Shown here: one piece after another, positions 1-10,528 of the stretch | How the letters are laid out: every line of letters starts with the position of its first letter | Numbering within the stretch: position 1 is the stretch's first letter | Assembly (NCBI RefSeq): GCF_000003605.2 | Contig: NW_003111477.1 | Location: 202,657-226,784, forward strand | DNA: 24,128 nt | Direction: 5' to 3' | Source: Saccoglossus kowalevskii | Taxonomy: Eukaryota > Hemichordata > Enteropneusta > Harrimaniidae | Position numbers and translations under genes: made by a program | Notes under the pieces: model-generated | What the model was told of the DNA's origin: nothing | Database searches by the model: none | The model's input: the letters and a program-made list of their open reading frames with translations, nothing else

Positions 1-109
1 AACATCATACTTTGTGAATTTCCATTTGAAGAGCGCATTGGGTTGTGGGAAAATCAATGTTTATCAACACAAATGTGAACATGCGCAGCGGACGACTACC
101 GCGCTTTAA
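1..109. repeat. Dispersed repeat, copy A
   Basis: This stretch matches 18581-18690 in the same orientation over about 100 bases, at roughly 85% identity by eye. The best shared core is TTGTGGGAAAATCAATGT, followed by TCAACACAAATGT and ACATGCGCAG. Similarity stops after the shared CTTTAA at the right end. The left end is cut by the window. The class is unknown; a short interspersed element or the end of a larger transposon are both possible. Confidence 0.75.
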
Positions 110-290
110 CTATTTTTGTTTTGACACAGAGTGCTGTATTTAGGGCAGTCCGGAAGAATATGAAACAAATGATATTCATCTACAGTTTTTAAAACAACAT
201 CACAAGTTCGATTATTCGTGTGAATGTTCCTGGTACAACGTACAACTCTGATTGTTATAATATACTTAAAACATCTGTTGGGACCGTTCG
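106..290 (-). pseudogene. Probable C-terminal tail of a non-LTR retrotransposon (remnant)
   Basis: Read on the minus strand, the frame contains NNRTC followed by DEYH and CPKYSTL. This order (Arg/Cys, acidic-Glu-x-His, Cys-Pro-x-Tyr) resembles the Cys/His-rich region that ends many invertebrate non-LTR polyproteins. A fuller example of the same layout lies at 20095-20430. The expected second Cys of the first pair is missing and the frame is lost upstream, so this is a decayed fragment. Identification rests on a short motif and is moderate at best. Confidence 0.45.
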
Positions 291-728
291 TTGAGAATAA
301 TACATAAACAGAAAAAAGTTCATAATTTAATACTATCATCACCAAATGGCATATGCATAACCAGCCCCTAAATAAAATGTAGCAATTTAAAAAAAAAAAC
401 ATTCTTGAGACACTAAAAAATTACATGCCTAATAAAGTACAAGTCAGAAAACGAGAAAGGGGGAAATTACAATAAATATGTAACTTTGGTCTTCAATGCG
501 ATCTAAATAGTGTTGATAGAAGACATTTTCTTTGTTCCAAACCTTTGTCGGTGTCTTCCACCATACTGGCTAATGTATGGCTACCTAATATAATAGACTG
601 TTACTGATGTTGATCCATACAGGACTCCAGGTTTTATTGCTGATACAGTGGGTTTGATGGGCCCGACTGTTTTTTACATAACAACACCTTGCTGAAGACA
701 GTAATTTTGGGTTATTCCCACTGTAGCA
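291..728. other. Gene-free stretch between retroelement remnants
   Basis: I see no gene here. It lies directly downstream, in the minus-strand sense, of the BEL/Pao pol stop codon at 729-731, so a 3' long terminal repeat would be expected in it. A minus-strand TGTTGTTATG at 677-686 could be the start of such a repeat. I found no second LTR copy to confirm it. Confidence 0.3.
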
Positions 729-1400
729 TTAACAGTCAGCTTCTAATAATATACATATCTTATCAAAAAGTCGTTCCAGCTCCCTAGTTTTGTCTTAAAC
801 AATACTCTTCTGACCAGAGCACGACAATCAGAAATTACTTTGATTACCCTTCCTATTGGCAACACGCTTGCCATGGATTAGTGTTTTCAATATTCAACAC
901 TATGCCACTAATCATCATGTTTTGTTAGTAATGGAGTAATGGTAGGTATTCTTTTACTCATATTTTCCAAAACAATTCTGGGAGATACTGCACTTGCTTC
1001 CACCTGTTTGTTCCATACAGGTCATTCTTATCTGCCAGGCAGATATTCATTCTTCATGGTAAGTCACATGTTGGGTGTTAGTTCTTCGAAGTCTCTGGCA
1101 TCGTCTGATCCGACGGCTGTTCAGGCTATACGTTCCACTTCACACACGAATGTATAGCAACTGCTGTTGTTTTGCAGTCACTTGAAGTAGTTATCTGATT
1201 GTGACGCTCCACGCTCGACCAAAGAGAGACCCAGATGGTAGATTAAACTTCCATACTATTCCTTCTTGAGTAGGCTTTCCTTTATTCTTTGGCTTATTCC
1301 ATTCCATTTTTTGCGATAATAAACCCAATGACATGTCTGATCTTAGCTTTTTTATGAACCCATGATGAGATGTAAATACATTGCTCTTACAACAAGACAC
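729..1400 (-). pseudogene. Decayed BEL/Pao retrotransposon pol fragment (integrase C-terminal part)
   Basis: Minus-strand frames contain, in order: WKFNLPSG near 1230-1253; EELTPNM followed by LTMKNEYLPG near 1030-1080; RWKQVQYL followed by FWK near 965-1010; and a GRVIKVISD segment near 830-860. The frame ends at TAA 729-731. Order and spacing match the region after the integrase catalytic core in BEL/Pao retrotransposons. The stretch is broken by several in-frame stops and frame changes, including a stop inside the LTPN-LTMK segment, so it cannot be active. Integrase catalytic residues, reverse transcriptase and gag are not seen. It may continue to about 1600, where another minus-strand frame stays open without a recognisable domain. 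Confidence 0.8.
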
Positions 1401-1618
1401 ATGATAATAACGTCATCTCGCTTCACGGTGCTTTTCTTCACTTTTATTTCAAAATAGTCCAAAATAAGCCTAAACTAGTTTACACCAACCCTTATGAATG
1501 GCTGCTCATCAGACTCAGGATGATTAGCTGGCAAGTCAATAGCAATTTCAGCTTCCTGAAGGTTCTGAAGCTCAAGCTCATCGGTACTACTTTCTTTATA
1601 TGTTCGTTTAAGTGGGCG

Positions 1619-1754
1619 AGATATTTACATACACCCAAATCCCGCACCCGGTAGGCAATTACCGAGGGACTTTGCAACATCCCCAGGCACTCCAATGACC
1701 TTTGTAGACGCAATAAAGTTACATACACGCCCACATGACAGTTAATCAAAACAC
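1619..1754 (+). repeat. Left arm of ~140-bp inverted repeat
   Basis: This is the reverse complement of 2406-2554. On the minus strand it is open without stops and is part of a longer open frame (1492-1794). The arm itself begins with TTTACATACACCC and ends with GGGCGTGTATGTAA on its complement, so it also has internal inverted symmetry. Confidence 0.8.
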
Positions 1755-1806
1755 CAGACGCGGAATGCATTTGAAGTGTGGCCACGAGGAACAAGGGGTA
1801 GTTGGA

Positions 1807-2092
1807 CTATTCCATTGCTTTGTAGAATTTTCTACTTAGTTTCACCTTCACACCGTCACTATATACCAGTTTCAAATACCATTCAGATCTCAGACAAAAT
1901 TCGATAAACGCTTGTGTAACATTCAGTCGACGAAGACCGCTACTCCTCTCGGAACGTATCCAACCGATGCGACAGAAATGCCGCACAATCCCTTGAACCG
2001 TTACCTTCGTTAGTCCAACTTCCTCCGTCGTCGAGCATTCGCAAGAGGCGAATAATCTCTATCTCAGCGTCTTCGTCTAAACGCCTTGACAT
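1807..2092 (-). pseudogene. Possible transposase N-terminal remnant (helix-turn-helix-like)
   Basis: An ATG at 2092 on the minus strand opens a 50-codon frame to a TAG at 1940-1942, beginning MSRRLDEDAEIEIIRLLRML. A one-base shift near its middle leads into another frame, reading EVGLTKVTVQGIVRHF, that stays open to a TAG at about 1808. Beyond that TAG the same frame is open again across the left inverted-repeat arm. The charged helix followed by a T-K-V-T-V-x-G-I-V-R segment is compatible with a DNA-binding helix-turn-helix, as in transposases. I do not recognise the family. Broken frames indicate a pseudogene. Confidence 0.3.
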
Positions 2093-2405
2093 AATAGCAA
2101 TAATTGTTCAAAATCAGAAACTGTATTCAAAACTAAACTGTTACGTTCTCACGAGGATAATTTAGATAATTTCCTTATATGTTAGGGGCGTTTTTAAATA
2201 TTTGTATCAACGGGGTTTATTATTTTCGCGAAACGTTCAAAATTTAAACGTTCAAAAATTCTAATTTATCAAATGAACGAGCATATGTATGCATGATATA
2301 ATAAAGTGTCCGATATCAACAATGAGTAAAAACATGATTGATTGATGAATGTTTGACTGGACGCCTACACGTTGTAATAGTTGAACCCTTCTGAATCCCT
2401 GGTCA

Positions 2406-2554
2406 GCTGTTTTGATTAACTGTCACGTAGGCGTGTATGTAAATTTATTGCGTCTACAACGGTCGTTGGAGCGTCTAGGAAAGTGTCTGGGGATGTTGCA
2501 AAGTTTCTCGGTAATTACCGACCGGGTGTGGGAGTTAGGTGTATGTAAATATCT
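2406..2554 (-). repeat. Right arm of ~140-bp inverted repeat
   Basis: This is the inverted copy of 1619-1754. It has 12 extra bases (around GTCTAGGAAAGT) relative to the left arm. The insertion is a multiple of three, and the equivalent plus-strand frame remains open through it to a TAG at about 2577. Confidence 0.8.
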
Positions 2555-5500
2555 TGCGCTCGCTGTAAAGAATGATTAGATATCAAGGGAACAGTTAATC
2601 TTCTTGTTTATAATAAAAACAAGTACATCATGGAAGACTTTGATCTTTTTTACGTCGTCTATATACGGTTAATTATGAAGACACGGCCGTTATTTAGACC
2701 CGTATGCCACTTCCCATACTACCAAAAATCGACAAATTACTACACTCTACGGGGTAATAGGGAAATTAATCTTGCGGAAAATGAGAGAGTAAGCGTGTGG
2801 GGACATGTTTGTTTCAGACCATATAACTCAGAAGGTGGCATTGTTTTCTCCTGGGAAATATTGTAACAAAAGGGGAGGTCGGAGAGGTTATGGCGACTGG
2901 TAGAGCTGACGTGGTGGGAATGTGAGCGTTCGTTCCGCCCAATGCTCCGGTAGAGTGAGGGTGAGGTGGGTACGCATTTGATTAAAAATAGATACTATAC
3001 TACATGAAACAAGTTTGGCAAGATAACACTGGAATCAGTTATCAGAAAATGACATGTTTGTATTTTATTCAGTTTCAGAGCCAGGTTTGGTTATTTAACA
3101 ACATTCTAGATACAATTGCAAAACTCAGATCACACGCTATAATAAAAAAAGTCAACAGTAAACTCCTCCAAAAATATCATCTCTCTTAATCCATTAAGAT
3201 TAAGGTGGTTCAATACATTTTCATGAATGTCTTCGGTGTTTTTATATTTTGCGAATAGATTGCTTATTTCTACACAAAGTCACAGGTGAACCATAATTAG
3301 GGCACGGACCTATTTATTTTAGATGAACATGATATTACTGTTACAGTTATGTGTATTTCGGAAAAAATAAAACACAACTCGTTCAATTAGAAAAAAACAT
3401 AATGTTTTCCAAACATAATGAAACAACGTCACGGTGTCCGAAACTACATTTTGAAAAAGGGGAGGTAAAGATACGGCAGTTTCAGTAATTCCCCATATTC
3501 TAGCACATATGTGACAGGGAGGAATGTTCACGAGAGAAAACGCCTCTGCGCCTTTACTTCTAACCCCTCACTTTCGGGAAACTGTAATGAGCAACAACAA
3601 TTACACAAATACGCCAACTTAAAAAACGCACCTCATGACCCAAACGCGTTCTAGACGTTTAAAACACATTGATTATCGTCTATGTTACGATATTTCAGTA
3701 TGTCCGTTGTCCTGAATAAGAATCAAATAAAAACCTTCAACTTGATAATAGATGTGCTCATACTGTGCGTTTACACAGGGGGGGGGGGGGTGCCGATCAT
3801 TCACACCATGGAAGGGCATTATATGAACAAAGGTCAGAACATAAAATATACCAAGGTCAAGTCCTGAAAACATGTTCGTGATCAAGTACTTACTTGCGAT
3901 ACATTGCAATATTGTGCCCTCATCAAACTTTTAATCAAACTTTATAAAGAATTTGTGAGCAATTGTTATTAGAAGGCCAAGAAGAAAACATACTAGTATT
4001 TGGAGGTAGAATTCTCGTCTGTATTATTTTGTCGACGTTCCTAATTTTTAAAAACAATTTAGAAAGCACTGAATAAAACTATTTTGTTGAAGTGGTGGGC
4101 GGGATAACCCTAATCACGCGCAGCGGCATCGAACATCGAGAGGGTGTAGAGAAATGAGGACATTGTGACTGCCTGCCGACCTTGTTGAGCATTGTGACGT
4201 CATTATGTCACGTGGTCTTCACTGTACTAGTCGTATAGTTCATTTCACCACACCTTTATAGAATTCGTGACCCACAAAATCCCGTTACGTGCGACCGCTG
4301 CTGGCAACAAGGATTTATGTATAACAACTTAACACAAGTTTACCGGAAGTTCTGATGTAATTCGAAGGCGACTTACATATATACATTTCACCAACAATTT
4401 CAATATAACTACTGTTATGATTATGCTATTGTGAATAATTATGAGACCGTTTATAAATATGATGAAAGTATGAGTCATTTTATACCCGTTGAAACACAAA
4501 ACATAACAATTATAGATATATGGATGTTCGTTCGTGATATTAATAAACGGGAAACACATTTTAATTAGTACTTCCTAGTCTAAATTTGCTGGCAAGCGGG
4601 CATGCTCTATGAAGATATCTACACCGACGACCATGACAAGAAGCTATTCATATCTTAGCCGATAAATTACCATGGCAATCAGAGATTATATTGATGTACA
4701 CTTCAGAATCATAATGTTACACGCACCAAACGACGTGTACAAGCGTAATACGTATTGCTTATAACCGTTGTGAAATTAAAAATGGATGCTGGAACTAGCG
4801 TTTAGATATTTTAAGCGATGGCGCTATTTCGAGCCCGTATTTCAGCATTGCGAAGTTTAAACGTGTAGCTTCGAGTTAGCAGCAACGTTGAAAATCCAAA
4901 ATTCAAACAACAAAAAATACTGACGCTGATCAGCGTTGCGTTTTTTTTTGTTTTTTTTTAGATTTTTTAGATTTGCGTTGCAAAGATCGACAACTTTTCC
5001 GGGCTCACGAGCGAGCAGTTACAGACAACAATCATGTTTCTGGTGTCGTTTTCGTAGCTCTGAAAACAAGTTTTCCCGTCATGCTCCCCGTTTGAAGTCA
5101 ATAGGCCCGCGGGTCGCAATGTTTTTTGTTTTTTTTTCAATTCCACCTGGTTCAATCGTACGTATGTTTAAGTGATTTTGTTTAGTTGAGTTATCGAAGT
5201 TTATAATATATCTTTTTATAAGGGCTGAAATCAAAATCCAGAAAAACTGTCCATGGTCGCGTTTTATTAAAAGCTATAACATTCAGAAACATATCACAAT
5301 AAACTAGTATACTACTAATAACACGTTACCTCGCTCGGAACTTATTCCAGATGTCTAAATAATTTATATTTTAGAAAATGGTAATGCATGATGTAACAAA
5401 TACAATGTGAAAAAGAAATGGTAACCTGGACGCATGGAGCCGGGAACAGCCACTGGTGGCGCTGTATGCAATCGAAACCTATTTAGGCTTGCCAATCACG

Positions 5501-8150
5501 CCGGCGAAAAGCGCAGACACTTGATAAATTTGTTGGCGAGTTCAGTATGATAGAAAGCGTGTAAGTCTTCCGAATAAGCACAAAAACACAGTGGGGGCCA
5601 AGACATAATAAATGTTTTCTTTCAATAATTGAATATTCATGAGATATATCTACGTCATAGGCTATATCAATTCTGGTTTCCTCATAACTCTGGATTTGTC
5701 TGAGTGTAGTGCTACAGAAGCCTTTTTTACGAACAGCGCCATCGATCATGTTTATTGGGAAATGATACACTCACACAAAACGATACCTATATTCGTTAAC
5801 AGTGATGAAATTTAACTGATGATGTATGCTTATATCTAAATGTAAATTGCGTGAATTTATTGACTCCGATGGCTATCGAGAAAACCTACTTTAAAGGGGC
5901 TATGCACGGCGTGTCGTGGTTAGAGCTATGAAATGTTGAACATGTAACGCCACTAGACTATGTTGAAACAAGGACTGTCTGTAGACAAAAACTATTTGTA
6001 TTTGCATCACCATTGCCCTATTCCGTTTTAATATCCTTAGACTTGATTTCCATGCCGTATTCGGCTTCCTACTTTACACTAGCTAACTGTGTATGTCTTC
6101 GGGTTTTTGCAATGTATGCGTGACACGCAAAAAGTTCATTCGAGATAAAATCCCGTAGTACAGCGAGGGGACTGGAATAGATTCTAAAATGTGCGTCTAG
6201 TTAGTAATAGTTTGACATCAGGACTCGGAACCAAAATGATTCAATCATTGTCTTTTTCGTTGTATGTGGTTGTATTGTTTGTGTGCTGCATATAATATTG
6301 ATTTTTTGTTTTCATCTTTCTCGCATCATTTTCGTTGGATGTACAATCAACTTCACAAAAGCCAACTGTGCCATGTAACCATGAATTGTTTGCATTGAAC
6401 ATGGAAATAGAATGGATCAACGGTTATCTAAAAAAAATTACAATTACAATAGACTACTATCTTTAAAAATATGTGTCATGCATGTATCAACTCGTATGTG
6501 TTTATTTTTTGACATTACCGGGTTAAACTGAACACAGCGCCCTCAATGTAGTCGATGGTGCGAATGGAAAGATACATCAATGCAATACTATATACTAGGA
6601 CAGTGAAAATAAACAAGTTTCTAGGCATAACAAAAACTAAATCTAAATCATTGCTCTAAATGTAATATAAGAATCACACTAGTCACACACACATGCGCCA
6701 CTTACAGTAACCCATAACTACAAACGGCACGCAATTTGCTTTTCGAAACGGCGTATTATGATTTTGCTTCATATTTTACATATTTGCTTCATATTTTAAT
6801 CTATGCTGACCATGTCAAAATTGTAAGACTATATCTTATCTTATTTTACACTGAAAATCGTGTTAATCCACAACTCGTCAGCATGGATTTATTTTTTATA
6901 AAACAATTTAGAATTTAATCTAGTTTATTTGCCTTTTGATACGATGGCAAATTCTGACTATTCCCTATTTTGTTTTTAACGTGTTTGTTCATGGTGTTTG
7001 TGATGTAAATAGGGTAAAACAAAGACCATTTCATGAATCACTAACATTATATGTTGTTTTCTAAGCTGTCATATCCATCTTTCTGAATATATAAAACATT
7101 ACATACTCGAAATGTAATTTTCATCATCAATTATCTCATTTGAAGAGTGTAATTAAATCTCTTAGATGGAGAACATTTTCGTTGAAGCATTCACATTAAA
7201 AACAACAAAGATGACCAGCCATTAGAAATATAATCGACAAAATGCTGAATAGTAGAAATATGAAAAAATAATAACTAGAAAGTATTGAAGGGGTCAAACC
7301 GTCGTTGTAGTGGTAAAATACATATCCATACTAATATCTGTACCCTAATGTATTAATCTGCATTCACATGACAGCACACACTCATCAAACACATGTTTTA
7401 TTCTACCTTCATTTTGATAAAAATGAGGATTGGGAAGATTTATTCAGACATCGATCCTATCTGACATCTGACAATGACAAAGAATCTCTATTGCTACTTG
7501 GCCCAGATGTCACTTTTAAGTGACCCAATCGCTAGGTTTTTGTCTGAGGGACAACCCCCTCCTTATGCTATTTGGGTTATCTCAAATGATTATGCATTGA
7601 AATGTGCCTCTGTTTCCACAGCAACGAGATTCGGATCCCAATTAGCCTCTAAACCGATTGCTACTTGTCTTCACGTACAGCCCATAACTTCGAAAATCTA
7701 TCTATAACCCTTTGAGCTATAAATAAAAAAATAACTTACTGTGTTCGTGGAAGACAGTGTTATGACGAACCTCTACAAAATGTAATATACATCTTTATTG
7801 CTAATTATTAGCAAATGTCCCCCGCAAATTATTTTTCTATTGGGGTTCTACGTCAACTTACTGCTACTGTTGACGACTATTGGGACGACAAACAGAACAT
7901 TGTTCAAGCACTGGAGGTAGAATAACTGTGAACAAAATATATCTCCAATCGTCGTTTGGAACAACATGTTTTGCTGGGCGAAGTTTCTGTGTATTATTCA
8001 CCACTGCATTTGGCACTTTTTCCCCTCGCAGGGTTGTCCATTGTTGTTTCAATACTTTTTTGTGAGATACTAGGAGACTTGACAACTAAGTATTAAAAAT
8101 ATGTTGTTAAATAACAATAATTCTGATCTTCCCTAACAGATTAAGCACAA
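2555..8150. other. 5.6-kb AT-rich stretch with no supportable gene
   Basis: Only short open frames occur here (for example 2630-2866, 78 codons, and 5483-5770 on the minus strand, 95 codons), and none shows a recognisable domain or splice structure. Visible landmarks are a run of 13 G at 3778-3790, a perfect TGACGTCA (CRE-like) site at 4195-4202, and T-rich runs around 4940-5140. No tRNA or other RNA gene was recognised. Confidence 0.5.
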
Positions 8151-8361
8151 CTGAATTTCAGCTCTCCCAACAACTCTCTATAAGGAAATGCGACCAAGTT
8201 CCAATCGAAACGTACCCTACTTTTATATCCACTTTCCAGCCTTATTATTCTGCAGATCTGATTCGTTAAGGCGGTGGTAGGCACTTTTGTTCTCTTTCGG
8301 CGAGTGTTTCGCAAAAAAAAAACTGCAATAAGGGTTGCCCTCCTATTGTATAATGGTCGAC
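8151..8361 (+). promoter_or_regulatory. Upstream region of gene 1, with short blocks shared with gene 2
   Basis: Short matches occur in the same order as upstream of gene 2: CTGAATTTCAGC (8151), GTTCCAATCGAA (8198), CAGATCTGAT (8253), AAGGCGGT (8268) and GAGTGTTTCGC (8302). A CCCTCC block at 8338 is followed by a TATA-like TGTATAAT at 8347-8354, which lines up with TTATATAAA at 21083 in gene 2. Distances to the shared start codons agree to within about 15 bp. I infer a diverged but homologous proximal promoter and 5' leader. No experimental start site is available. Confidence 0.5.
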
Positions 8362-8484
8362 CCCAAAGCATGGAGTGGCGTGTGTGTTACATATGAGTAT
8401 TGTGCATACCCGGAAAGGATTAATATAAATGAACGGTTAAAATATCTAGTTGAAAATTTTGTTAATGCCTGCCGTCTTTTCGAC

Positions 8485-9484
8485 ATGGCGTTTGATTTTT
8501 TCGAGAGACGTTTGAAAGTTGCCCTGTGTCGCTACGGCAGAGTTGTCGGTAACTACCCAATCCCATTTATCGTCCTCCCGCTTATGCTCACATTTTCGCT
8601 CGCCGTGGGTGGATTTTATTTCACGGGTAACAATGACATCGAATATTTATTTACACCGACAGACGGACCGGCCAAGAAGGACAGAGATTTATTGGATAGT
8701 CTTTTTCCGATGAATTACTCTGGGGAATTTCTCGCCAATCGTCAGAACGATTTCGGAAGATACGCCAGTGTTATTATTTACACGAAAAAACAGAGTGAAA
8801 ACATACTCGCTGTCGACTCCCTGCGCGAAATATTCGAATTCCACGACCACGTGACAGAAACGAAGACAAGTATTGGGAGAGAAGAGTACTCATACAGACA
8901 GTTATGTGCCAAGTGGAAGACACAGTGTGTTGATCCAAACCCAGTATTAAAAATTTACAACTATACAACGCAAAATGTGAATTTTATCAACATATCGTAC
9001 CCAATAATGGCGGGCCCGGGAAATATATCGTATTTTATCGGCGGCAGTCTCGGTGGTGTGCAGTTTTACGGCGATACTAGTATCGTTAAGTCGGCAAGAG
9101 CCATTTTGTTGTTCTACCCATTGAAACATTCACCGAATAACATCGATGAGGCGAGCGTAGAATTTGAGGAAGAAATCACCAAAATGGCGGCTAAAAACAA
9201 ATGGACGAAAATAAAAGTGACGCTTACGGTATCACAGACGCTGGCCAACGAACTCGATGACATCATCATACGAATGATACCAAGGCTTATAATCTCCTTC
9301 TTTATTCTGACATCATTTTCTGTTCTATCTCTGATGATGACTGACTGGGTAACCAGTAAACCAGTACTTGGTACTCTCGGCGTGGTATCGGCACTGTTAG
9401 CTGTGATTTCGACTATAGGGTTGCTAAGTTACTGTGGCGTGCCCTTTATTCATCTCAACATTGCAATGCCATTTTTGACTCTAG
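8485..9484 (+). CDS. Patched domain-containing protein 3-like, gene 1, exon 1 (residues 1-333)
   Basis: First coding exon of a PTCHD3/patched-related RND-superfamily membrane protein. Residues 1-24 are a basic cytoplasmic N-terminus. TM1 is about 26-46 and is followed by the family-like DIEYLFTP. A large extracellular loop runs to about 265, with N-glycosylation sequons at N77, N159, N169 and N180. TM2 is about 268-288, TM3 296-317, and TM4 starts near 322. The exon ends at CTAG/GTGAGT in phase 1 and joins 13707. I chose ATG 8485 because gene 2 conserves it and the context GACATGG is strong. An in-frame ATG at 8353 would add 44 residues, but it overlaps a TATA-like block and its extension is not conserved. 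The ligand is unknown; relatives move or sense sterols or other lipids, and some act in the male germline. Confidence 0.9.
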
Positions 9485-9712
9485 GTGAGTTGTAATACCT
9501 GTCGTTCCCCTGTCGTCCAGACACTAATCCATAATTTCCATTGTGATAAATCTATTTATGAGTATGTATTTCTAGTGATTCAACATTTTGTTATGATAGA
9601 TGGTTGGAAATAACTAAATTGTTATCATTGTTGTAAATGTACATGACACTAAGAATTGAGCACCAATGCCAATAACTAATTATATAACTACTTATATCAC
9701 TATGAACAAACC

Positions 9713-9850
9713 ATTTCCAATCTTAAGTCACTATTCCATCTCACTTTGTATTCCAAATCTGAAGTCACTATTCCGTCTGACTTGATATTCCAAATCTGAA
9801 GTCACTATTCCGTCTGACTTGATATTCCAAATCTGAAGTCACTATTCCAG
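9713..9850 (+). repeat. 37-bp tandem repeat, about 3.7 copies
   Basis: Units start at 9713, 9750, 9787 and 9824, exactly 37 bases apart. Each contains AAGTCACTATTCC. The second and third units are identical, the first is degenerate, and the last stops after about 27 bases. Confidence 0.93.
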
Positions 9851-10528
9851 AGACATTGTAACTCGCATAGCAGTCATTATTCTTGTTTTGTCAGAGAGTT
9901 TGTTGCTTAGGGAAAGTGCAATATTGTGCTTCTCAACTCAAAAGATGTAGCAGTCTCTTAACAAAAGTGTCAGGAATGGGGTCAGTTTTTCAATGAAATT
10001 ATCGGAAAAACTCTAGATTCGATTCCTGAGGCTGACAGGTTGCTCAGCCGTAACAATTGTGCGTACAGTCTGCTATACCTTACAAATGCGTGGTATTAGG
10101 TTTAGGAGAGGGCACACATGTACCTGCGGGACATATAGATGTATTCGTAGTAATAATAAATAAACATTAACATCAACAACAATGTACATTCACAATAGAT
10201 ACATTGTTGTTATGACACATTATGTTCAAACAATATATAAGAACAATGTCAACATTTAAAAATGTAATATCAGTGTCGTAATCTCAATAACTATATTAAA
10301 TAACTATATTAAATTGCGAAATTAATTCTTAAGGTATGTTCTTAATATATCAATCGCATATACAATTATTAATACTCACTGGGAAGCCTTTCTACAGTAC
10401 ATATTCGAATAATACCACAAGCTAAGTATTTCTAACTCAAAAAAAAGGAACACAGTTGATAGCAAAATTCAGCAATTTGGTAACTTGTAATCAGAACAAG
10501 TTAAATTAAACTGTAACAGAACAAATGT

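Larger units (their letters stand above)
1619..2554. mobile_element. Candidate DNA transposon with long terminal inverted repeats
   Basis: Bases 1619-1754 and 2406-2554 are inverted copies of each other. Both ends start AGATATTTACATACACC when read inward, and the inner ends share GTTTTGATTAACTGTCA. Apart from a 12-base indel, arm identity is around 80-85% by eye. The total span is about 936 bp and includes a short helix-turn-helix-like reading frame on the minus strand. I saw no clear target-site duplication next to the ends. It could instead be two copies of a ~140-bp element inserted in opposite orientations. Confidence 0.55.

Noticed and set aside
2630..2866. 78-codon ATG-started frame on the plus strand
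   Set aside because: No recognisable domain, no splice partners, and a length within chance expectation in 5 kb of non-coding DNA.
3778..3790. Run of 13 G as part of a G-quadruplex or switch region
   Set aside because: It is a single homopolymer without further G-tracts nearby; it may also be prone to sequencing error.
4195..4202. Perfect TGACGTCA site as a promoter element
   Set aside because: No gene or core promoter lies nearby; an isolated 8-base match is expected by chance at this scale.
8141..8371. Minus-strand frame sharing FDWNL with the minus-strand frame at 20896-21114
   Set aside because: The similarity is explained by the homologous upstream blocks of the two paralogues; it does not extend as a protein and there is no other sign of an antisense gene.
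10010..10165. Possible tRNA-derived SINE, suggested by GATTCGATTCC and an ATAATAAATAAA-like tail
   Set aside because: The box-B-like match lacks a convincing box A at the right distance and I found no second copy in the window.
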